From contig JAMCQI010000083.1 of the NCBI GenBank assembly GCA_023381515.1, positions 1 through 15,819 on the forward strand: 15,819 bases of DNA, given 5' to 3'. How positions within the stretch are numbered: the stretch's first letter is position 1; every line of letters begins with the position of its first letter. A program made the position numbers and the translations under genes. The notes beneath the pieces were generated by a model. It was not told where the DNA came from. It did no database searches and worked only from the letters and a program-made list of their open reading frames with translations. The DNA is from Chloroflexota bacterium (GTDB taxonomy: Bacteria; Chloroflexota; Anaerolineae; UBA4142). Positions 10,072-15,819 of this stretch are shown here, one piece after another.

Positions 10072-10746
10072 TCAGGATCGCCTGATCGAAATCACGCGCA
10101 CGGTTTTCGTTGCCCGGTCCAGCGTACCTGAGATGTTGACACTCTGTCCCGCAAAACGTTCTCCCACCTGCTGGTCGCCAAGGGTGTAGAGGTGCTTGCC
10201 ATCGTAAAGGGCGTACTTGGCCCCGCGTTTGACGCAGTTCCTCACGCAAACCGCGTTGGAGCTAGTGAAGTGGTGTTGCCCGCAAAGGCTATCCGTCACG
10301 ATGCCAACGAAAGTCGTTGCGGACGGTACCGCCGGCCTGTACACGGTGACGAACAGCACGGCGGCCACAATAAAGGCGAGGCCACCCATAATCCAAGCGG
10401 GCCGCCAGCCCAATCGGGCCGCAGCAAGAGGCCGGCCCATCCCCGCAGCCTTCAACTCGGCCGGCGACGCGAACACCGGCTCGGGACTCACCGCTATCAC
10501 CCGCTCGCTACCGGCCGCAGAGTCTGCGAGTTCCTCGAAAGTTGCCGCCAGCCGGAATTCCCGTTCGACAGCATCCCGGAGATGTGGAGGCACAGGTTTC
10601 ATTTGCTCAGTCAGTTCTTCCTGCCGCCGCTCCGCCGCGCGGCGGTGAAACGAGGCTATGCTCAAGTAGTCCCGCACGGTCGCCGGCCAGTTTGTAGCCG
10701 GGCGTCGCACGGGAGCGGTTTTGCTTCGATTGAACGAATCGGACAT
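10072..10746 (-). CDS. Membrane protein with Cys-rich C-terminal domain, acidobacterial type
   Basis: The function of this 224-residue protein is unknown. Residues 1-114 are charged and probably helical (Arg/Glu-rich at about 33-75). One membrane helix lies at about 117-136, preceded by Arg111 and Arg115, which puts the N-terminus inside and the C-terminus outside. The C-terminal domain (145-224) reads FVGIVTDSLCGQHH, then CVRNCVKRGAKYALYDG, and ends in a beta-rich GTLDRATKTVRVISI. It holds Cys155, His158, His159, Cys167 and Cys171. I have seen similar domains, usually on secreted proteins, in Acidobacteria (from memory). AGGTGA about 6 bases upstream supports the ATG. It lies 131 bp downstream of the decaheme cytochrome on the same strand, so a joint role in electron transfer or in binding metal or heme is possible but not shown. 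Confidence 0.75.
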   Translation of the reverse strand: MSDSFNRSKTAPVRRPATNWPATVRDYLSIASFHRRAAERRQEELTEQMKPVPPHLRDAVEREFRLAATFEELADSAAGSERVIAVSPEPVFASPAELKAAGMGRPLAAARLGWRPAWIMGGLAFIVAAVLFVTVYRPAVPSATTFVGIVTDSLCGQHHFTSSNAVCVRNCVKRGAKYALYDGKHLYTLGDQQVGERFAGQSVNISGTLDRATKTVRVISIRRS

Positions 10747-10844
10747 CGCTGTTCACCTGTTCGCAGATATCTGAGCACGGCCATATCCATTGCGCAACAT
10801 CGCCGTGCCTGGGCTTTGCCCTTGTCATGCTCGAAGCTTCTGTT

Positions 10845-10875
10845 CACTTCGGGCCCACCACAGGTGCCCGAAGTG
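10845..10875 (-). terminator. Perfect 10-bp hairpin after the decaheme cytochrome gene
   Basis: CACTTCGGGC (10845-10854) is the exact reverse complement of GCCCGAAGTG (10866-10875), with an 11-nt loop in which ACC and GGT can also pair. It begins 2 bp beyond the cytochrome stop in the direction of transcription. It lacks a strong T-run on the - strand, so it may be a weak terminator or a 3'-end stabiliser that lowers expression of the downstream gene relative to the cytochrome. Confidence 0.5.
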
Positions 10876-10877
10876 CT

Positions 10878-12908
10878 CTACCGGGCGTGAACCTTGTCCA
10901 CCGAGAAGTCGGCCTCTCTGCCATGGCAGACATCGCAGCTCTCGCCGAATGTTGCGGTGTTGGACAGGGCGTGCGCGGCGGTGCTCTTGGCCGTGTGGCA
11001 CGCCAGGCAAGCAGCGGTCTCCGGCTGCGTCGTTGTGATGTAATCCCGGGGGGTGGTGAGGGACAGCAGATTGGCTCCGAGCGGCAGTTCCTCTGACCCG
11101 TTCACATGGCACTTTGAGCAGTCGCGCCGGTCGCCGGGGAAGGTCACTCCGTTGAACTGATTCACCGACCCGCGATAGCCATAGACCATATAGTCGCTCG
11201 TCAGGTCGTTGCCGATGTGAATCTTGTGAATCATCGTCCTGAAATCGATGGCTTCCGGAGGGTTTTTCGCAGCGGGCCGCACGTCGGCGTCGGTGGCATT
11301 CGGGTTGTGGCACAGCACGCACATCTCGATCTGATTGCGATTGCCCCCGTGGGCGGATAGGCTGCTATGGCAATTGTTGCAGTTTTGAAGGGACACCACG
11401 GTCCGGCGCGGCTGCAACTGGCTTCCATCCACCGAGAACGAGACAAGCTTGTTGACGCCTCCCTGGTTCTGGCTCGCCTGCAGAACAGTACCGGGATTCA
11501 GGGTGTAAGTCTTGGCGCCCTCGATGCCGATAGTCCAGGTCCCGGTTGCGTCCTTCGGAATCTGATAGCTGAACGTGTACGCATATGAGTCGCTCGGCCC
11601 GGGAACTTTGCTGACGTCTTCGACGACGGCTCGCGCGTAGTCCGTAGCGGGGCCTCCGAGCACCAAAGCTACGTGTTCCATAGACGAAGGGGCAACCGGG
11701 TTGCCGGCATCGTCTTTGATCGTGAACGTCACCGTGGGATTGCCGCCCGCCACGGCATTCTCCACCTTCAGAATTTCGAAATTCACGCCCGGCAGTTGCT
11801 TCGATCGCGCGGGGATGGTATGCGCGCCAGGAACGGAAGCATCGAACTCCGAAGCGGCGTCTGCGGCGTGGCACTGCGAGCAGTTATCGTCGGAGTCCTG
11901 TGGCAGATTCACGTGGTTCTTGCCGCTCGCGAAATCGACGTCATCGTGGCACGACCCGCAAGCCGCACGGTCCGGGCAGGTCTTGAAATTGGTGGATTGA
12001 GAAGCCTGCTGGTGGCAGTTCGTACATTCCCGTATGTCTCTCGCAAATGTAGTGCCCGAGAAATCGTTCAGCGCGCCGCCGTCGCCCGCGAGCTGGTATT
12101 TGCCGCCTGCCTTCACGGTGGGAAGATTCGGGCCGAAGTGGATTTTGTGGACCATCACGCTCATGTTGAGCGAGTTGCCGGTTATCGGGTCGCTCGCCTG
12201 GGGTGTGTGGCACAGCACGCAGTATTGGATGTCCTTCCTGGTCCCGCCATGAACGGCCAGGGGATCATGACATTGGTTGCATGCTGCGGTCGAGACCACG
12301 TCGCGGATCGTCGTGACCGGGTTGCCGTTCGGCACGAATGTGAACACGTCGTCGCTCGCCTGGGTACCCAGATCAAACTCCGACAGGTTCCGCACAGCTT
12401 GCCCGCCGATGGAGTGAGTCGCCGTGGGATCGAACTGAGCGGCTTTGGTTATGAAGGTGTAGGTGTAGATCCCGTCGCCTATCTGCCGGAATATGCCGCC
12501 CTGATCGACTGTCGCCTGGGTTGCCGTTCTGCCGCTGGCCGGATCCGTAACGGTCACTGTCACATAATTCGTGTATTGTTCGCTGACGCCATCGTTCGGT
12601 ATGTAGGCGGCGGTCATAGAGACGGTCACGGGCCCCGGCGTCGAGATCCCGTTCAGGTCCAGGGGAAGGCCTTCCGGATCGGTGATTTTGAAGGTCGCGG
12701 AGATAGTCCCGTCGGATGCGATTGCCGCTTGAGTGATCTTGAAGAGAATGCCAGGGCGAATAAACTCCACCTGGCTTTCCGGTTGATAGTAGGCCTTGTC
12801 ATGCACCGTGAAGCGGGACCTGGGAGCGCTGATCAGAGCAGCCGATCCGATTGCCAACCCCAGACCCAGGAGCACGCGAGCCCTTGGAAACGAATTTAGG
12901 TTCCACAT
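10878..12908 (-). CDS. OmcA/MtrC-family decaheme c-type cytochrome
   Basis: Ten CXXCH heme sites are present. Numbered from a TTG at 12917 (679 aa), their first Cys are at 213, 233, 298, 320, 346 and 513, 533, 600, 637, 661. Two beta-rich segments without Cys (about 50-200, 375-505) alternate with two pentaheme segments, the four-domain layout of MtrC/OmcA/MtrF. Such proteins carry electrons to minerals or other external acceptors at the outer-membrane surface. A hydrophobic N-terminal segment (about 15-31) is a signal peptide or anchor; no lipobox Cys follows it, unlike the Shewanella lipoproteins. I prefer the ATG at 12908 over the upstream TTG; neither has a clear ribosome site. Cys314 is the only non-heme Cys. 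No MtrA/MtrB partner lies within the window. Confidence 0.93.
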   Translation of the reverse strand: MWNLNSFPRARVLLGLGLAIGSAALISAPRSRFTVHDKAYYQPESQVEFIRPGILFKITQAAIASDGTISATFKITDPEGLPLDLNGISTPGPVTVSMTAAYIPNDGVSEQYTNYVTVTVTDPASGRTATQATVDQGGIFRQIGDGIYTYTFITKAAQFDPTATHSIGGQAVRNLSEFDLGTQASDDVFTFVPNGNPVTTIRDVVSTAACNQCHDPLAVHGGTRKDIQYCVLCHTPQASDPITGNSLNMSVMVHKIHFGPNLPTVKAGGKYQLAGDGGALNDFSGTTFARDIRECTNCHQQASQSTNFKTCPDRAACGSCHDDVDFASGKNHVNLPQDSDDNCSQCHAADAASEFDASVPGAHTIPARSKQLPGVNFEILKVENAVAGGNPTVTFTIKDDAGNPVAPSSMEHVALVLGGPATDYARAVVEDVSKVPGPSDSYAYTFSYQIPKDATGTWTIGIEGAKTYTLNPGTVLQASQNQGGVNKLVSFSVDGSQLQPRRTVVSLQNCNNCHSSLSAHGGNRNQIEMCVLCHNPNATDADVRPAAKNPPEAIDFRTMIHKIHIGNDLTSDYMVYGYRGSVNQFNGVTFPGDRRDCSKCHVNGSEELPLGANLLSLTTPRDYITTTQPETAACLACHTAKSTAAHALSNTATFGESCDVCHGREADFSVDKVHAR

Positions 12909-13185
12909 ATCAGGCAAGTGCCGCGCAAAAATCGATCCCGGAACTCAGCACGCGTCAGACCATCGGAGAAGAAATCCCCTTCGGATGCGGGCACCTTTTC
13001 ATGGCTTCGGTATAAGTGTGGCGCCGAACGGGACAGTCTCGACGCCGGTTCCCATGCTGTTGCCCCATTTCAGCCAGCAAGCGAACTCATTTTGTCAAGG
13101 CAAAGGCTGTTGCAGGCGTTTGAAACCGAGCGTTCTCAGCGAGGTAGGTTCCTAGTGCCTCAGATCGGGCAGGGGTGAAAATGAA
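12909..13185. other. 277-bp divergent intergenic region
   Basis: This region must hold the start signals of the - strand cytochrome and the + strand transglycosylase. On the - strand there is a TTGACA at 13098-13093 but no matching -10 at the right distance, and a TATACC further downstream lacks a good -35. AGGGG at 13171-13175 can serve the transglycosylase GTG. A short + frame (12918-13178) shows no protein-like features. Confidence 0.45.
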
Positions 13186-14115
13186 GTGCCGCAACGCGGC
13201 GCCACTCCGCCCGGGCAGACCACACTACCGGCCCCAGTCGCGTCACATGAACCCCGGCATATCGCGGGCTGGCAATCGACGTGCTCCCGAATCTACTCTT
13301 TGAAAATCGTTCTCATCACGTTTGTCCTCGCCGCCCTGTCGCTGCGGCTCGTCCGTGCAGCCGATGCTCCCCCGGCCAGCAGTGGGCCAGACAAGTTCGA
13401 CTACGCGGGAATCAGCAGCATGCTGGACGAGATGATACGCGCCGTGGAGGCCCAGCCACACCCCGTACCGCATTATGACCCTGCTGAGCAGGCGGGCATT
13501 CGGAACCGGGCTGCGGACCCGGTTAGTTTTCGCGAGTTTGCCAATCGCTATTGGCAGGGCCGCGAGGACAATCTCAAGCAGGCAGTCGCGCGGCTTGAGG
13601 CGATCCGCCCGGCGTTGGAGCAGATCCTCGATTCCGAAGGCGTCCCAAAGAGCTTGGTCGCGGTGGTCTTAGTCGAGAGCGCAGCGCAGCCGTTCGCGCT
13701 CTCGCCGAAGGAAGCACGCGGCCTGTGGCAGTTCGTTCCGGCAACAGCGCGCCAGTATGGGCTTAAAGTCGCGCCGGAAAATGACGAACGGGTTCACTTG
13801 GAGCATGCGACACATGCCGCGGCGCGTTATCTCCGCGACCTCTACACAGAGTTTGGCGACTGGCAGTTGGCCCTCGCTGCCTACAATGCGGGTGAGCAGA
13901 CCGTCGCCAAGGCGCTGGCGCGCTCCGGTGTGCGCACGTTTGCCGGCTTGAGCGCTAGCCGATCGCTGCCCCCCGAAACCAGGAACTACGTCCCTGCCGT
14001 TATGGCGGCCATGCGGCTTCTGGGCGCGGTCGATTCCGCCCCAGAGTATGTCGAGTTGCCGTCGCAAAAGGGAGCGGATCGCCCGGTGTATGCGACCTTC
14101 CGGGTTGGCGGTTGA
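13186..14115 (+). CDS. Family 1 lytic transglycosylase (SLT/MltD-like)
   Basis: The protein cleaves the MurNAc-GlcNAc bond of peptidoglycan in the periplasm. The SLT core spans about 150-255. It has the catalytic Glu164-Ser165 (VLVESAAQPFALS), GLWQFVPATARQYGL at about 179-193, and AYNAGEQ at about 232-238, all family-1 marks. A signal-peptide core (ITFVLAALSLRLV) sits at residues 44-56, far from the GTG at 13186, which gives 309 residues; a TTG at 13300 would place the signal peptide properly but has no visible ribosome site. No LysM repeats are present, unlike full-length MltD. It is divergent from the cytochrome gene and convergent with the DsrE gene. A role in opening the wall for envelope complexes is speculative. 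Confidence 0.88.
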   Translation: MPQRGATPPGQTTLPAPVASHEPRHIAGWQSTCSRIYSLKIVLITFVLAALSLRLVRAADAPPASSGPDKFDYAGISSMLDEMIRAVEAQPHPVPHYDPAEQAGIRNRAADPVSFREFANRYWQGREDNLKQAVARLEAIRPALEQILDSEGVPKSLVAVVLVESAAQPFALSPKEARGLWQFVPATARQYGLKVAPENDERVHLEHATHAAARYLRDLYTEFGDWQLALAAYNAGEQTVAKALARSGVRTFAGLSASRSLPPETRNYVPAVMAAMRLLGAVDSAPEYVELPSQKGADRPVYATFRVGG

Positions 14116-14122
14116 TGCCGGC

Positions 14123-14137
14123 CGGAGATGATCTCCG
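14123..14137. terminator. Short hairpin between convergent genes
   Basis: CGGAGA (14123-14128) pairs with TCTCCG (14132-14137) around a 3-nt loop, midway in the 51-bp gap between the convergent transglycosylase and DsrE-like genes. It could act in both directions, but the stem is short and there is no T-run. Confidence 0.25.
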
Positions 14138-14166
14138 CGAGTTGGCACAGTCCTCCGTGCGAGAGG

Positions 14167-14517
14167 TCAGAAGACAAGGACCTTGTCGGCCTCTTGCGTC
14201 CAGCAGATCAGTTCGTCCATCGAGCTTCGATGCGCGCCTTCAACGAGGTTCTCGGATTTCACACCGCGTGCATCCATGCACGTCCCGCATACACCGATCT
14301 TTCCGCGTTTCGAGGCCAGGATCTTCAGCATGCGCTCGATGTTGTAATACCCATTCGGCGTCGTCTGGCCCGAAACGCCGCAGGACGCGGCATCGCCCAT
14401 CAGAAACACCGCCACGGTATTCTTCTCGTCTTTAGCAAGCGAGTTCGCCAACCGGAGGCCGTTATAACTGCGTTCCGCGCCATATGGGGGATCATTCAGA
14501 ATCAGGAGATAATTCAT
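14167..14517 (-). CDS. DsrE/DsrF-family sulfur-relay protein
   Basis: This 116-residue single-domain protein has the DsrE fold pattern: an N-terminal strand MNYLLILNDPPYG, then VAVFLMGDAASCG (Cys46), then IGVCGTCMDARG with Cys77 and Cys80, and a C-terminal DELICWTQEADKVLVF (Cys105). Family members (DsrE, YchN, TusD) carry or transfer sulfane sulfur on a Cys, or bind related ligands. A clear AAAGGA precedes the ATG, and the gene starts 28 bp after the cysteine desulfurase stop on the same strand. It could therefore accept persulfide from that enzyme, or from the flavoprotein upstream. Exact partner and acceptor are unknown. Confidence 0.88.
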   Translation of the reverse strand: MNYLLILNDPPYGAERSYNGLRLANSLAKDEKNTVAVFLMGDAASCGVSGQTTPNGYYNIERMLKILASKRGKIGVCGTCMDARGVKSENLVEGAHRSSMDELICWTQEADKVLVF

Positions 14518-14545
14518 CGGTATTCCTTTGTGTCGCGTGAAGCCA

Positions 14546-15658
14546 TCATGCGAGTGCCGCTTCCAGGCCTTTCACGACCACTTCGATTTCTTCTTCAGTC
14601 GTCGTGCGGCCCAGGCTGAACCGGATCGCGCCCATGCCGGTTTGCGAAGGAATGCGCATCGCCTTCAGAACCGGCGAGAGCTCGACCGAGCCGGAATGAC
14701 AAGCCGAGCCTGTGGAAGCAGCCACCCCATCCAACTTGTGCAGAATCTCCGCTCCAATCCTGCCTGGAAAACTCACGTTCAGGGTGTTCGGCAAACGCTC
14801 CGTTGGATGGCCGTTGAGAACCACGCTGCCGAACTCCTCGGTCAGCCGACGCCAGAACAGGTCGCGCAAATGCTGGATTGATTGCCTGCCGATCCAGGAT
14901 TCGGCCAATTCGCAAGCCGCGCCCAGTCCGGTATCGAGCAGAACGTTCTCTGTTCCCGAGCGCCGCCCCGATTCATGGCCTGCGCCATGGATGAGCGGCT
15001 CGATCTGAGTGCCCGCGCGGATGTACAGCGCGCCGACTCCTTTCGGACCGTAGAGCTTGTGCCCGGCCACGGACAAGAGATCGACGCCAAGCTCCGCGAC
15101 CTTCGTCGGGATCTTGCCCACAGACTGGGCCGCATCGGTATGGAGAAGGATTCCGCGCTCCCGGGCGATCCGGCTGATCTCGGCGATGGGCTGAATGGTC
15201 CCAACTTCGTTATTGGCGTGCATCACGGAAATCAGGACCGTTTCCGGCGACACCGCGCGCCGGACGTCTTCAGGGGCGACACGGCCGAACCCATCCACCG
15301 GCAGGTAAGTAACCTTCGCCCCGAGCCGTTCCAGAAAACGGCAGGGATTGATAACTGCCGGATGCTCGATCTGCGTCGTGATGATGTGCCGGTGCGCAAC
15401 GGGGTTGGCAAAGAAGATGCCCTTTAGCGCGTGGTTGTTGGCCTCGCTTCCGCCGCTGGTGAACACCACCTCGCCGGTGTCGCATCCGAGGAGAGCCGCA
15501 ACCTGCGCCCGCGCTTTTTCGACGGCCTCCCGCGCGGGCTTCCCCGCCCAGTGATCGCTCGACGGATTCCCGAACGGTTCGTTCAGAACCGCCCGCATTC
15601 GTGCGGCAACCTCGGGCGCTACCGGCGTGCTCGCATTGAAATCAAGATAGATCCGCAT
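14546..15658 (-). CDS. Class I (IscS/NifS-type) cysteine desulfurase
   Basis: This PLP enzyme converts cysteine to alanine and an enzyme-bound persulfide. Counted from the ATG at 15658 (370 residues), it has IYLDFNASTPV at the N-terminus, EHPAV with the His that stacks on PLP, HTDAAQSVGK, the Schiff-base Lys201 in SVAGHKLYGPKG, RRSGTEN, and the persulfide Cys320 in TGSACHSG. The loop form is that of class I, not SufS. The ATG lies 2 bp after the upstream flavoprotein stop (TAAGTATG), so the two are probably translated in series; a GTG at 15667 would overlap it. No IscU, IscA or IscR gene is seen, which favours a dedicated sulfur-transfer role with the DsrE-like protein over general Fe-S assembly. 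Confidence 0.93.
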   Translation of the reverse strand: MRIYLDFNASTPVAPEVAARMRAVLNEPFGNPSSDHWAGKPAREAVEKARAQVAALLGCDTGEVVFTSGGSEANNHALKGIFFANPVAHRHIITTQIEHPAVINPCRFLERLGAKVTYLPVDGFGRVAPEDVRRAVSPETVLISVMHANNEVGTIQPIAEISRIARERGILLHTDAAQSVGKIPTKVAELGVDLLSVAGHKLYGPKGVGALYIRAGTQIEPLIHGAGHESGRRSGTENVLLDTGLGAACELAESWIGRQSIQHLRDLFWRRLTEEFGSVVLNGHPTERLPNTLNVSFPGRIGAEILHKLDGVAASTGSACHSGSVELSPVLKAMRIPSQTGMGAIRFSLGRTTTEEEIEVVVKGLEAALA

Positions 15659-15660
15659 AC

Positions 15661-15819
15661 TTACCACCCGAAGTCCAGCGACGGCAAATCGTGCCGGATA
15701 CGCGCCACGTAGTAGCGTTCAAAGGCCAGCTTCAAGTACCTGGCCCACTTGCCCCGTTTCACAATCACCTTGTTGCGCGGAGGCAGGAACGGATCGGCGG
15801 ACATATAAAACGCGGTATC
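15661..15819 (-). CDS. C-terminal end of SQR-like FAD oxidoreductase (partial)
   Basis: Reading the - strand from the window edge gives 52 codons and a TAA at 15663-15661. The tail contains NKVIVKRGKWARYLKLAFERYY, split by no stop, and ends LDFGW. A basic GKW segment followed by an amphipathic KLAFERYY helix resembles the membrane-binding C-terminus of sulfide:quinone oxidoreductases and related NAD(P)/FAD-dependent oxidoreductases. The position before a cysteine desulfurase and a DsrE protein fits sulfide oxidation. The FAD-binding part is outside the window, so the call is tentative. Confidence 0.5.
   Translation of the reverse strand, partial: DTAFYMSADPFLPPRNKVIVKRGKWARYLKLAFERYYVARIRHDLPSLDFGW

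Noticed and set aside
11673..12899. 408-codon + strand frame opposite the decaheme cytochrome
   Set aside because: Arg/Val/Gly-rich product without domains; the opposite strand has ten heme motifs and a clear architecture.
13093..13098. TTGACA on the - strand as -35 of the cytochrome promoter
   Set aside because: No acceptable -10 at 16-18 bp; a single hexamer is expected by chance.
12918..13178. 86-codon + frame upstream of the transglycosylase
   Set aside because: GTG start without ribosome site, no recognisable motif, and it occupies the divergent promoter region.
14546..15658. SufS (class II) desulfurase
   Set aside because: The persulfide loop GSACHSG is the class I form, not the RxGHHCA form of SufS.

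Overview
The window looks like chromosomal DNA from a GC-rich, Gram-negative soil or sediment bacterium, most likely an Acidobacteriota member of the Solibacter/Bryobacter type. The case for this is the outer-membrane efflux proteins, a decaheme OmcA/MtrC-type surface cytochrome, and a Cys-rich C-terminal domain (gene at 10072-10746) of a kind I associate with acidobacterial proteins. The taxonomic call is inference. No rRNA, tRNA, CRISPR array, insertion sequence or phage gene is visible.

Region 1 (1-9949, all + strand) is a heavy-metal efflux island. It begins inside a CzcC-like outer-membrane channel gene and continues with a CzcB-like adaptor, a CzcA-like RND pump, a PII-like protein with a shortened T-loop, an unannotated 53-residue Arg-rich one-helix membrane protein, and an ECF-type sigma factor. 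Gaps between these are 5-18 bp, so they look like one operon. After 83 bp come an overlapping pair: a DoxX/MauE-like membrane protein and a TlpA/MauD-like thioredoxin with a CPHC site. After a 258-bp gap follow a CDF (CzcD-type) transporter and a P1B-type ATPase. Together these would move divalent metal from cytoplasm to periplasm (CDF, P-ATPase) and from periplasm out of the cell (CzcCBA). The sigma factor with the micro-membrane protein, and the PII-like protein, are the candidate regulators.

Region 2 (10072-12908, - strand) holds a decaheme c-type cytochrome built as two beta/pentaheme repeats. A perfect 10-bp hairpin follows it, then a membrane protein with the Cys-rich extracytoplasmic domain. 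This suggests extracellular electron transfer or metal reduction next to the metal-efflux island. No MtrA or MtrB partner lies in the window.

Region 3 (13186-14115, +) is a family-1 lytic transglycosylase transcribed divergently from the cytochrome. Region 4 (14167-15819, -) is a tight sulfur-handling run: the C-terminus of an SQR-like flavoprotein, a class I cysteine desulfurase whose ATG lies 2 bp after the flavoprotein stop, and a DsrE-family protein.

The parts most worth following are the 53-aa protein beside the ECF sigma factor, the PII-like protein lacking the usual T-loop residues, the APC/HELSE P1B ATPase, and the duplicated decaheme cytochrome with its companion protein.
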